A stretch of 64,000 bases of DNA from SVTX01 sp045653805. GTDB lineage: Bacteria; Bacillota; Clostridia; Oscillospirales; CAG-272. Under the pieces are notes generated by a model. It made no database searches. It was not told the DNA's origin and saw nothing but the letters and a program-made list of their open reading frames with translations. Position numbers and translations under genes: made by a program. The stretch lies in NCBI GenBank assembly GCA_045653805.1, contig JAZOMF010000084.1, forward strand, positions 1-64,000, given 5' to 3'. Shown in pieces: positions 34,656-43,132 of the stretch (within the stretch, counting starts at the first letter, position 1; every line of letters starts with the position of its first letter).

Positions 34656-35717
34656 TTATTTCTTTATTAAATCCTCAAGACCGGGTGTCATTTGCTGATT
34701 GCCATCCTTATCTACCCAGAACACTTCAACTCCGCCGATCTTCTCGACAAGAGCAAGTCCGTCCCCATAGCTCATAGCAAACAGAGCCGTGGACAGAGCA
34801 TCTGCAAGTCCGCTGTCTTTGGTAATGACCGTTACTGAAGAAAAATAATCCGCAGGCATAAGAGTGTCCTTATCAATGATATGGTGATATCTCTGACCAT
34901 TAACGGTGTAGTATCTTTCATAATCTCCGCTGGTTACGCAGGAGGTGTCAGCAAGAATAAGGTACAAGGCGTAGGCGTCGGTGTTGTGGGGATTCTTGAT
35001 TCCCGTATTCCATCCCGACCCATCTCTCTTGTGACCAATTATGCGGATATTTCCGCCAATATTAAGAACGTATCCGTCAGCTCCCTGGCTTTCAAGGTAT
35101 TCTGCCGCCTTTTCGGTTGCATATCCCTTTCCAAGCGCACCCACGTCGATAGATGCCTCGGGGTCTGCTATACGAACAGTATTATTTTCTACGTCAATTT
35201 CAAGGCAAGACATATCGGTATGGTTGTTTGCCTCTTCAAGCTCCTCATCCGTAGGGATTCGGGCGTTTTTAGGATCGGTGCCTGCCGCCTCGCGGCAATC
35301 GTGCCAAAGACGAAGCACAGAGCCCATCATTATATTCATTTCACCGTCGGTAGCCTCGTAAAGCTCCTTGGCGTAAAGCAAAAATTCAATAAGTCTTTCG
35401 TCAACCACCATAGGCTCTCCGCCGGCGTTGCGATTGAGCGTTTTTAGGTTGGTAATTCCCGAATACTCGTAGTAAATATCAAACAACTGATGATATTCCT
35501 CAAGTATCTTCGTTGCCCCCTCACATCTTGCTTCAAAGATCTCCTGAGAGTCACCTTGATAGCTGTAAACGTAAGATACGGTGTCAAAAAAGCTAAAATA
35601 AGCCATTCCAAGTGGCTTTTTGTTTTCTCCCCCATTCGCAACTGTAGGGCAGCCCGTCAAAGAGACGAGCAGCCCTATAATTGCACATAAGGAAATCAAA
35701 GATTTGAATATCTTCAA
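34656..35717 (-). CDS. apbE: FAD:protein FMN transferase
   Basis: 353-residue lipoprotein that attaches FMN to Thr of RnfD and RnfG. Signal and lipobox end SLTGC near 23. Family motifs: DTVSYVYSYQGD near 45, GALGKGYATEKAAEYL near 190 and VTSGDYERYYTVNGQRYHHI near 253. The start is probably TTG after AGGAGAG. It sits between the operon's first gene and rnfC, which fits its role in flavinylating Rnf. Confidence 0.94.
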   Translation of the reverse strand: MKIFKSLISLCAIIGLLVSLTGCPTVANGGENKKPLGMAYFSFFDTVSYVYSYQGDSQEIFEARCEGATKILEEYHQLFDIYYEYSGITNLKTLNRNAGGEPMVVDERLIEFLLYAKELYEATDGEMNIMMGSVLRLWHDCREAAGTDPKNARIPTDEELEEANNHTDMSCLEIDVENNTVRIADPEASIDVGALGKGYATEKAAEYLESQGADGYVLNIGGNIRIIGHKRDGSGWNTGIKNPHNTDAYALYLILADTSCVTSGDYERYYTVNGQRYHHIIDKDTLMPADYFSSVTVITKDSGLADALSTALFAMSYGDGLALVEKIGGVEVFWVDKDGNQQMTPGLEDLIKK

Positions 35718-35747
35718 ATTTCTTCTCTCCTAAATAGAAGTATTAAA

Positions 35748-36806
35748 TTATCTTGCGTTGTTAACAGCCTCAGCTACAACTGCACAGATTGCGGGAATCT
35801 GGATGGTGCAGCCTGCTGCAAGAAGAGCCTCATCGGAGGAGATGTTGTGATCGAGGACGTTCTGCGTCTCCATGCCTGCAACCTCAGCAGCGGTCTTGCC
35901 TACAACGTACTTGGAGAACTCGTAGGACTGAACGTACCACTCAAGGATCTGGCCGTCCTCGTTGTTATCAGAGGAGTAGGGGTTGCCTGCCATGCCGTAG
36001 CCTTCCTTAAGCTCTCTCTTAGTGCCCTTAAATTCCTGGGGCTCAACTTCGCCGTCAATGGTTACGGTGATCTTGGGCTGGATAGCGTCGTTAAGAGCAG
36101 CAACGATCTTGCCGTCAACAACAACTGCTGCGGCGAAATCGGAGTACATAGCAACGGTGCCGTCCTTCTCCTCGGTAGCAGCTACGGAATCGGTAGCGTA
36201 GGAATCAACGGAAACACCGAGAGTGAAGGTGCCTGCAACTGCCTTGAAGCTCATGCCCTGTGCATCCTCGCAAGCCTTAACAACCGCCTCACAGAAATCA
36301 CCGATCTCGATGGTGCAGCCTGCTGCAAGAAGATCAGCATCAGCGGAAATGGTGTGGTTGTTAACGAACTGGGTGTTGCCCTTAAGAGCCTTAACCTCAC
36401 CAACAGTCTTACCTACAACGAATGCCTCGAAAGCCTTAGCCTGAGCGTCCCACTCAAGAATTCTACCGTCGTTATCGTTGTCGGAAGAATAAGGGCTGGT
36501 GGACATACCGTACTCAGTGCCCTTTTCCATCTTGGACTTGAAGGTAGCTGCGGTGTCAACCGCACCGTCAGTAACGTTCATCTTGTTCTGAGCAACGTCG
36601 ATGCGGCAAGCAACGATCTTACCGTCAGCATCGGTTACAACGGTTGCAACGGTTGCATCAACCTGTGCATTGTTGGTAGCGGAGCTGCCCATGTCAACTA
36701 CGATACCCATGCCGAGCTTGTACTCAGCCTCAGTTGCTGCGGGAGTACATGCAACAACTGCAAGTACTGTGCAAATGCACAATACGATGGCGAAAATCTT
36801 TTTCAT
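35748..36806 (-). CDS. Lipoprotein with two tandem repeats, first gene of the rnf operon
   Basis: 352 residues. Lipobox VLAVVACTP at about 14-22. The mature part is two copies of a domain of about 160 residues. Each has a beta part (GKIVACRIDVAQ; GKIVAALNDAIQ), then SPYSSDNDNDGRILEW or NPYSSDNNEDGQILEW, then a helix with VVGKT and a closing DADLLAAGCTIEI or DEALLAAGCTIQI with one Cys each. It looks distantly like FMN-binding/Tpp15-type lipoproteins but lacks an S/TGAT flavin motif. I do not know its function; it may be an electron or ion partner of Rnf. A GGGGA site precedes the ATG. Confidence 0.85.
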   Translation of the reverse strand: MKKIFAIVLCICTVLAVVACTPAATEAEYKLGMGIVVDMGSSATNNAQVDATVATVVTDADGKIVACRIDVAQNKMNVTDGAVDTAATFKSKMEKGTEYGMSTSPYSSDNDNDGRILEWDAQAKAFEAFVVGKTVGEVKALKGNTQFVNNHTISADADLLAAGCTIEIGDFCEAVVKACEDAQGMSFKAVAGTFTLGVSVDSYATDSVAATEEKDGTVAMYSDFAAAVVVDGKIVAALNDAIQPKITVTIDGEVEPQEFKGTKRELKEGYGMAGNPYSSDNNEDGQILEWYVQSYEFSKYVVGKTAAEVAGMETQNVLDHNISSDEALLAAGCTIQIPAICAVVAEAVNNAR

Positions 36807-36928
36807 TTTCTTTCCCCTTTAATATTTTTGTATTTTGTGATGTCCAATCGCAAAAAACTCGTTCGATCAAAAACCTTTAGGGGACTCTAACCAAACGACA
36901 TTTGCAAAATTCTCTCACATTCTCGGTT

Positions 36929-36957
36929 ATTATATCATATTGTTAACACCAAGTCAA
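36929..36957 (-). promoter_or_regulatory. Promoter of the rnf operon
   Basis: TTGACT (36952-36957), 17 bases and TATAAT (36929-36934) on the minus strand. The spacer contains GTGTTAACAA, similar to half of a clostridial Rex operator (TTGTTAA-N4-TTAACAA). The remaining 36807-37200 gap is AT-rich and holds the LysR leader. Confidence 0.8.
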
Positions 36958-37200
36958 GAGTTTTCCGTCATTTTTTTAACATTTTTCAAAATTTAACAAA
37001 AAATCCAAGATTTTATTTAAAATTACGCCAACCATTTTGCATTTCGACCAATCAATGATAAAAATGCAGACTTTTTCGAGTACAAAACAACTTCCATCTT
37101 GCTCATATTTCTTTTATTTTTAATAATATATGTGTAAATTATTCATTATTTTATGATAAAATTTGAATTGTATAATTTGTACTCACCACAAGGAGAAAAA

Positions 37201-38124
37201 ATGAACATATTACACATGAAATACGCGGTAGAGGTAGCCAAGCGAGGCTCTCTGAATAAAGCCGCCGAGGCTCTGCTCTGCGCCCAGCCCAACATAAGCC
37301 GTTCCATAAAAGAATTGGAATCCGACCTGGGGATCACTCTTTTCCGCAGAAGTGCCAAAGGTATGGAGCCTACCCCCGAGGGATCGGAATTCATCTTTTA
37401 TGCTCAAAACATCCTCAAACAAATAGATGAGGTCGAGACGCTCTATAAAAACGGTGGCATCCGCCAACACCGCCTCTCGGTGTGCACCCCTTGTGCCGAT
37501 TACGTGCTGGACGCGGTGAAGGAATGCGGCAACACTGTAGAGATAGTGCGACACGGAAGAGACCCGGAAAGCATCGCAGATCGAGTAATTTGCGGCTGCT
37601 GTGATCTGGGAATTGCGCGTTGCGAAATCAGCGCAAAGCGTGTTCTGGAAAGGAATCTCGGTGAAAAAGACCTTGCTGTAGAACAGATTGCAGAGTTTCC
37701 CTGCTACTTGACGGTCAGCAAAGACTCCCCTCTTGCCAAAACGGATTCTATAAATCTCCACGACCTCAAAAAGCTTACCGAGGTAGCCAGTGGCGACCTG
37801 CATTTTGCTCGTTCAATGCCCTCCGACAACAAGGGCGGAAGCTCCCCGAATCAGATACTTATAATGGACCGCTCGATGCGATTTGAATTTCTCTCAAACA
37901 ACGTCCACGCCTTTTCAAAGGAGGCTCCCGCATCAAAAAAATTGCTCCAAAGATACGGGCTGATTCAAAAGGAATACACCCTTGAGAAAAAGCATTTGGT
38001 GGATCTTTTGATATACAGAAAAGGATATCGACCCACCGAAAATGAAGTTAAATTCGTTGCCGCGCTCAGAAGTCGAGCAAGTCAATTTATCAATATTTCA
38101 CAAAAGACACAAAATAAGGGCTGA
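37201..38124 (+). CDS. LysR-family transcriptional regulator
   Basis: 307 residues. N-terminal winged helix with EVAKRGSLNKAAEALLCAQP near 10-29 and ISRSIKELESDLGITLFRR near 31-49, then a substrate-binding domain with several Cys (VCTPCADYVLD; CGCCDLGIARCE). It diverges from the rnf operon and precedes nfnAB. LysR regulators often control the divergent neighbour, so rnf or nfn is a plausible target. Ligand unknown. AAGGAG precedes the ATG. Confidence 0.92.
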   Translation: MNILHMKYAVEVAKRGSLNKAAEALLCAQPNISRSIKELESDLGITLFRRSAKGMEPTPEGSEFIFYAQNILKQIDEVETLYKNGGIRQHRLSVCTPCADYVLDAVKECGNTVEIVRHGRDPESIADRVICGCCDLGIARCEISAKRVLERNLGEKDLAVEQIAEFPCYLTVSKDSPLAKTDSINLHDLKKLTEVASGDLHFARSMPSDNKGGSSPNQILIMDRSMRFEFLSNNVHAFSKEAPASKKLLQRYGLIQKEYTLEKKHLVDLLIYRKGYRPTENEVKFVAALRSRASQFINISQKTQNKG

Positions 38125-38195
38125 AACGAGATCGTTATATCATTTTTGATATATCCGATATGCCTTTTTGGTTATTCCCAAAACCGCTATTAACA

Positions 38196-38204
38196 TGTTA
38201 TAAT
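38196..38204 (+). promoter_or_regulatory. Extended -10 promoter upstream of nfnAB
   Basis: TGTTATAAT, an extended -10 element, with no good -35. The perfect palindrome TAACATGTTA overlaps it (38191-38200) and may be an operator. The start would be near 38211, leaving a leader of about 180 bases. Confidence 0.55.
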
Positions 38205-38252
38205 AATATGGTGAAAAAAATCAAAATAAGCCCTTGTGGAAACAGTTTTATT

Positions 38253-38280
38253 CGCCGAGATTCAAAGATCGGCGTTTTTT
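38253..38280 (+). terminator. Intrinsic terminator in the nfnAB leader
   Basis: CGCCGA (38253-38258) pairs with TCGGCG (38269-38274), followed by TTTTTT. It lies between the likely promoter and nfnA, so it either ends the LysR transcript or attenuates nfnAB. The 5' arm can also pair with TCGGCGAA at 38309-38316. Confidence 0.65.
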
Positions 38281-38393
38281 ACGGAATGTGGGGGACAAGC
38301 TCTCTCCTTCGGCGAATTTTGATTTCACACACGAAACTTGTAAACAATTTTAATTTGGCGGCCTAACCAGCCGCTACATACAGGAGGCAAAGT

Positions 38394-39248
38394 ATGTACA
38401 AGATAGTTAACAAAAAGGTTTTGAACCCTACAGTGGTACAGCTCTGGATCGAGGCTCCCCTTGTTGCTAACAAGGCTCGTCCCGGTCAGTTCATCATTCT
38501 TCGCGTAGACGAGAACGGCGAGCGTATTCCCCTTACCGTTGCAGGTGTCAACAAGGAAAACGGAACCGTTAAGATCATTTACCAGATCGTTGGCGGCACT
38601 ACCAAGAAGCTTTCTTACAAGGAAGAAGGCGACTACATTCAGGATTTCGTAGGCCCTCTCGGCGTGGCTACTCACCTTGATGGTCTTAAGAAGGTCTGCA
38701 TCGTAGGTGGCGGTGTTGGATGCGCAATCGCACTTCCCATAGCAGAGGCTCTCCATGAAATGGGAGCAGACGTAACCAGCATCATCGGATTCAGAAGCAA
38801 GGATCTCCTTATTCTTGAAGACGAGTTCAAGGCTTGCTCCGACAAGCTCCGCATCATGACCGACGACGGCTCCTACGGCGAGCACGGGAACGTTACCAGG
38901 CCCCTCAAGGAAATGCTCGAGGGCGGCGAGAAGTTCGATATGATCATCACTATCGGTCCTCTCATCATGATGAAGTTCGTAGTTGCTACCGCAAAGCCCT
39001 TCGGTACTCCCGTAACCGCTTCCATGAACCCCATCATGATCGACGGTACAGGCATGTGCGGTGGATGCCGTCTCACCCTTAACATCGACGGCAAGAAGGT
39101 AACTAAGTTCGCGTGTGTCGACGGTCCCGACTTCAACGGCTACGAGATCGACTTCGACGAAGCAATGTCCAGAGGTAGAATGTACGCTGACTTCGAGCGC
39201 CACGCTCACGACGCTGCGTGCAATCTCTTCAAGAAGGAGGTAGAATAA
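38394..39248 (+). CDS. nfnA: NADH-dependent ferredoxin:NADP oxidoreductase subunit A (NfnA)
   Basis: 284-residue FAD/[2Fe-2S] protein of the dihydroorotate dehydrogenase electron-transfer family. FAD segment IPLTVAGVN near 44, NAD loop VGGGVGCAIALPIAEAL near 104 and the cluster ligands in GMCGGCRLTL near 221 with a later Cys in KFACVDGP. With NfnB it bifurcates electrons from NADPH to NAD and ferredoxin, or runs in reverse. AGGAGG precedes the ATG and nfnB starts one base after its stop. Confidence 0.93.
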   Translation: MYKIVNKKVLNPTVVQLWIEAPLVANKARPGQFIILRVDENGERIPLTVAGVNKENGTVKIIYQIVGGTTKKLSYKEEGDYIQDFVGPLGVATHLDGLKKVCIVGGGVGCAIALPIAEALHEMGADVTSIIGFRSKDLLILEDEFKACSDKLRIMTDDGSYGEHGNVTRPLKEMLEGGEKFDMIITIGPLIMMKFVVATAKPFGTPVTASMNPIMIDGTGMCGGCRLTLNIDGKKVTKFACVDGPDFNGYEIDFDEAMSRGRMYADFERHAHDAACNLFKKEVE

Positions 39249-39249
39249 T

Positions 39250-40665
39250 ATGGCAAAGGCTAATATGTCTCTTACAAGAAACGCAATGCCCACTCAGGAC
39301 CCCCAGGTTCGTGCGCATAATTTTGACGAAGTTGCTCTCGGCTACACCGAGGAAATGGCAATCGACGAGGCAAACAGATGTCTCAACTGTAAGAATATGC
39401 CCTGTGTTAACGGTTGTCCCGTTAAGATCCACATCCCCGAGTTCATCACAAAGATCAAGGAGGGTGACTTTGAGGGCGCATATCAGATAATTTCCAAGTC
39501 TTCTTCTCTTCCCGCGGTTTGCGGACGCGTATGTCCTCAGGAGGTACAGTGCGAGTCCAAGTGTGTTCGCGGCATCAAGGGCGAGTCCGTTGGTATCGGT
39601 CGTCTTGAGCGTTTCGTTGCTGACTGGCACAACACCTTCGCAACCGAGGCTCCCGCTCGTCCTGAAAGCAACGGTCACAGAGTAGCAGTTGTAGGTTCCG
39701 GTCCTTCCGGTCTTACTTGTGCCGGCGATCTTGCAAAGAAGGGCTATGAAGTAACCGTTTACGAAGCACTTCACACCGCAGGCGGCGTTCTTGTTTACGG
39801 TATTCCCGAGTTCCGTCTTCCCAAGGCAATCGTTGCAAAGGAAGTTGAAACTCTTAAGCAGCTCGGCGTTAAGATTGAGACTAACGTCGTTATCGGTAAG
39901 ACCCTTACCATCGACGAGCTCTTCGAAATGGGTTATGAGGCTGTTTTCGTAGGAAGCGGCGCAGGTCTTCCCAACTTCATGGGCATTCCCGGTGAGTCCT
40001 ACAAGGGAGTTTACTCCGCTAACGAGTTCCTTACCAGAAGTAATCTTATGAAGTCCTACCTCGACAACCCCGAGACCCCCATCATGAAGGGTGGCAAGGT
40101 TGCAATCGTCGGCGGCGGTAACGTTGCTATGGACGCTGCAAGAACCGCTCTCCGTCTCGGTGCTGAGAAGGTATATATCGTTTACCGTCGTTCCATGGAA
40201 GAGCTTCCCGCTCGTAAGGAAGAGGTGGAGCATGCTGAGGAAGAAGGAATCGAGTTCCGTCTCCTTTGCAATCCTACCGAGATCGTTGGCTACAACAATC
40301 CCGAGGATGCTCGTGATCCCAGAAACGGCTTCGTAACCGGAATCAAGTGCGTAAAGATGGAGCTTGGAGAGCCCGACGCTAAGGGCAGACGTCGTCCCGT
40401 AGTTATTCCCGGCAGCGAGTTCGAGATCGAGGTTGATACCGTAGTTATCTCTATCGGTACTTCCCCCAATCCCCTTATCAAGTCCACCACCGAAGGACTT
40501 GAGGTTAACGACCACGGCGGTATCATTGTAAACGAGGACGGTCTTTCCTCTCGTAACGCAGTATATGCAGGCGGTGACGTTGTAACCGGAGCGGCTACCG
40601 TTATCTCCGCTATGGGCGCAGGTAAGACAGCAGCTAAGGCTATCGACGAATATCTCGCAAAATAA
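39250..40665 (+). CDS. nfnB: NADH-dependent ferredoxin:NADP oxidoreductase subunit B (NfnB)
   Basis: 471 residues, similar to the glutamate synthase small subunit. Two [4Fe-4S] sites lie in CLNCKNMPCVNGCPVKI near 43 and VCGRVCPQEVQCESKCVRG near 91. FAD loop VVGSGPSGLTCAGDLAKKG near 145 and NADPH loop IVGGGNVAMDAARTALRLG near 285. There is no large glutamate synthase subunit, and the partner is NfnA, so the bifurcating Nfn role is favoured over GltD. Confidence 0.93.
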   Translation: MAKANMSLTRNAMPTQDPQVRAHNFDEVALGYTEEMAIDEANRCLNCKNMPCVNGCPVKIHIPEFITKIKEGDFEGAYQIISKSSSLPAVCGRVCPQEVQCESKCVRGIKGESVGIGRLERFVADWHNTFATEAPARPESNGHRVAVVGSGPSGLTCAGDLAKKGYEVTVYEALHTAGGVLVYGIPEFRLPKAIVAKEVETLKQLGVKIETNVVIGKTLTIDELFEMGYEAVFVGSGAGLPNFMGIPGESYKGVYSANEFLTRSNLMKSYLDNPETPIMKGGKVAIVGGGNVAMDAARTALRLGAEKVYIVYRRSMEELPARKEEVEHAEEEGIEFRLLCNPTEIVGYNNPEDARDPRNGFVTGIKCVKMELGEPDAKGRRRPVVIPGSEFEIEVDTVVISIGTSPNPLIKSTTEGLEVNDHGGIIVNEDGLSSRNAVYAGGDVVTGAATVISAMGAGKTAAKAIDEYLAK

Positions 40666-40674
40666 GAGTTATTT

Positions 40675-40710
40675 ATCCTTGGCCGTCAAATAGACGGTCA
40701 AGGATTTTTT
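40675..40710 (+). terminator. Terminator after nfnAB
   Basis: ATCCTTGGCCGTC pairs with GACGGTCAAGGAT around a short loop, with TTTTTT following. It separates nfnAB from the hydrogenase operon. Confidence 0.85.
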
Positions 40711-40776
40711 AGACATTTCAAAACTACTCTCTCGCAAAAGCAAAAGACGGCAGTTTATATTAATGAGGAGAAAAAA

Positions 40777-41262
40777 ATGAACGAATCCTTTGATTTTTCC
40801 GTTGTTGACAACATAATCGCAAGCAACGGCTGCAAGCAGCACGCTATAATCTCCATCCTTCAGGACATTCAAGAGCACTACAGATACCTCCCCGCAGAAG
40901 TATTCCCCTATCTTGCGGCAAAGCTCGCTATGAGCGAGGCAAGCATCTACAGTATTGCTACCTTCTATGAAAACTTCTCTCTTGAGCCCAAGGGCAAGTA
41001 CGTTATCAAGATCTGTGACGGTACTGCTTGCCATGTGCGCCGTTCCATCCCGATCCTGGAGCGCATCAGACAGGAACTCGGTCTTAGCGAAAGCAAAAAG
41101 ACCACCGACGACCGCATTTTCACCGTTGAGACCGTTTCTTGCCTCGGCGCTTGCGGTCTTGCGCCCGTTCTCACCGTAAACGACGTGGTTCACCCCGAAA
41201 TGACCCCCGATAAGGCATCCGCACTTCTTGCAAAGCTTAAGGAGGAGAACGAAAATGCTTAA
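40777..41262 (+). CDS. hydC: NADH-dependent [FeFe] hydrogenase, NuoE-like subunit
   Basis: 161 residues, thioredoxin-like [2Fe-2S] protein. Ligands are in CDGTACHVRRS near 85 and SCLGACGLAPV near 126. EHYRYLPAEV near 32 is standard for NuoE. It overlaps the start of hydB by eight bases. With hydB and hydA it forms a bifurcating hydrogenase that uses NADH and reduced ferredoxin together to make H2. GAGGAG precedes the ATG. Confidence 0.94.
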   Translation: MNESFDFSVVDNIIASNGCKQHAIISILQDIQEHYRYLPAEVFPYLAAKLAMSEASIYSIATFYENFSLEPKGKYVIKICDGTACHVRRSIPILERIRQELGLSESKKTTDDRIFTVETVSCLGACGLAPVLTVNDVVHPEMTPDKASALLAKLKEENENA

Positions 41263-43129
41263 AAACAGACAGGAATTCGTCGCGTATCGCGAGTCGGCTA
41301 AGCTGGCTTACGAGGCGCAGACTAAAAAGATAATCGTATGTGCGGGAACAGGCTGCGTTGCAGGCGGTTCTCTTAACATCTACGCAAAGCTTAAGGAAAT
41401 AATGGAGGAGAAGGGTCTCCACGTTGCCGTTGAGCTTATGGAGGATCCCCACAGTGGTGACATCGGTCTCAAAAAGAGCGGTTGCCACGGATTTTGCGAA
41501 ATGGGTCCTCTTGTTAGAATCGAGCCCCAGGGCTGGCTCTACACCAAGGTAAAGGCAGACGATTGCCTTGAGATTATCGAAAAGACTATCGTAGACGGCG
41601 AGTGCATCGACCGTCTTGCATACAAGAAGAACGGCGAGATCTACCGCGAGCAGTCCAAGATCCCCTTCTACAAGCAGCAGACTAGAGTTGTTCTTGAGCA
41701 TTGCGGTAAGATCGACTCCGATTCTGTGCGCGAGTACATAGCTATCGGCGGCTACTCCGCATTCGAGAAGGCTCTCTTCGATATGAGCGGAGACGAGATC
41801 ATCGCAGAGATCTCCAAATCCGAGCTTCGCGGACGCGGAGGCGGCGGCTTCCCCGCAGGCAAGAAGTGGGAGCAGGTAAAGCGCCAGAAGGAGACCCAAA
41901 GATACATCGTTTGTAACGGTGACGAGGGCGACCCCGGTGCGTTTATGGACCGTTCCATCATGGAGGGCGACCCCCACAGAATGCTTGAGGGTATGATGAT
42001 CGCAGGCGTAGCTTGCGGCGCATCCGACGGCTACATCTACGTTAGAGCAGAGTACCCCTTGGCAGTTCAGAGACTTCGCAACGCAATTGCAGAGGCAGAA
42101 GAGCTTGGCCTTTTGGGTGACAATATCTTGGGAACTGACTTCTCTTTCCACATGCACATCAACCGCGGTGCGGGCGCATTTGTTTGTGGCGAAGGGTCGG
42201 CACTTACCGCTTCTATCGAGGGTAAGCGCGGCTTCCCCAGAGTTAAGCCCCCCAGAACCGTTGAAAACGGTCTTTTCGACAAACCCACAGTCCTTAACAA
42301 CGTTGAGACCTACGCAAACGTAGCTCAAATTATAAACAACGGAGCAGATTGGTTCCTCGGCATCGGCGTTCCCAAGAATTCCGGTACCAAGGCGTTTGCT
42401 CTTACAGGCAACATCTCCAACACCGGTCTTATCGAGGTTCCTATGGGAACAACACTGCGCGAGATCATCTTCGACATCGGCGGCGGTATGAGAGGCGACG
42501 GTAAGTTTAAAGCGGTTCAGATCGGAGGTCCTTCGGGAGCTTGTCTTACCGAAGAGCACCTTGACCTTCCCCTTGACTTCGACACACTTAAAAAGGTTGG
42601 AGCAATGGTAGGCTCGGGCGGTCTCGTTGTTATGGACGACAAAACCTGCATGGTAGAGGTTGCGCGTTTCTTTATGAACTTTACCCAGAACGAATCCTGC
42701 GGTAAATGCGTTCCCTGCCGTGAGGGCACCAAGCGTATGCTTGAGATCCTTGAAAGAATAGTTGCGGGCGAGGGTCGTGACGGCGACATCGAGCTTCTTC
42801 TCGAACTTGCAGACACTATTTCCGCTACCGCTCTCTGCGGTCTCGGTAAGTCTGCTCCCAACCCCGTTGTCAGCACTATAAAGAACTTCAGAGAAGAGTA
42901 CGAGGCGCACATCTACGAAAAGAGATGTCCCGCAGGTGCTTGCCAGAAGCTCAAGCGCATTTATATCGATCCCGAGCTTTGTAAGGGATGCTCCAAGTGC
43001 GCACGTCAGTGTCCCGTAGGTGCGATCAGCGGCAAGATCAAGGAGCCCTTCTCCATCGATCTTGAAAAGTGCATTCGTTGCGGAAGCTGTATCTCTGCCT
43101 GCGCGTTTAAGGCAATTAAGGAGGGCTAA
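41255..43129 (+). CDS. hydB: NADH-dependent [FeFe] hydrogenase, NuoF-like subunit
   Basis: 624 residues in three parts. An N-terminal thioredoxin-like [2Fe-2S] domain has VCAGTGCVAGG and CHGFCEMGP. The NuoF core binds NADH and FMN (RGRGGGGFPAGKKWEQV near 191; CNGDEGDPGAFMDR near 219) and a [4Fe-4S] cluster (SCGKCVPCREGT near 484). The C-terminus is a 2[4Fe-4S] ferredoxin (CKGCSKCARQCPVGA; CIRCGSCISACAFKA). The ATG at 41255 follows GGAGGAG inside the end of hydC. Confidence 0.95.
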   Translation: MLKNRQEFVAYRESAKLAYEAQTKKIIVCAGTGCVAGGSLNIYAKLKEIMEEKGLHVAVELMEDPHSGDIGLKKSGCHGFCEMGPLVRIEPQGWLYTKVKADDCLEIIEKTIVDGECIDRLAYKKNGEIYREQSKIPFYKQQTRVVLEHCGKIDSDSVREYIAIGGYSAFEKALFDMSGDEIIAEISKSELRGRGGGGFPAGKKWEQVKRQKETQRYIVCNGDEGDPGAFMDRSIMEGDPHRMLEGMMIAGVACGASDGYIYVRAEYPLAVQRLRNAIAEAEELGLLGDNILGTDFSFHMHINRGAGAFVCGEGSALTASIEGKRGFPRVKPPRTVENGLFDKPTVLNNVETYANVAQIINNGADWFLGIGVPKNSGTKAFALTGNISNTGLIEVPMGTTLREIIFDIGGGMRGDGKFKAVQIGGPSGACLTEEHLDLPLDFDTLKKVGAMVGSGGLVVMDDKTCMVEVARFFMNFTQNESCGKCVPCREGTKRMLEILERIVAGEGRDGDIELLLELADTISATALCGLGKSAPNPVVSTIKNFREEYEAHIYEKRCPAGACQKLKRIYIDPELCKGCSKCARQCPVGAISGKIKEPFSIDLEKCIRCGSCISACAFKAIKEG

Positions 43130-43132
43130 AAC

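Noticed and set aside
38160..38366. A 68-codon frame in the nfnAB leader
   Set aside because: It runs through the promoter and the terminator hairpin, has no ribosome site and resembles nothing.
39250..40665. Assignment of nfnB as glutamate synthase small subunit
   Set aside because: No large subunit is present and the gene directly follows an NfnA-type FAD/[2Fe-2S] subunit, so Nfn is the better call.
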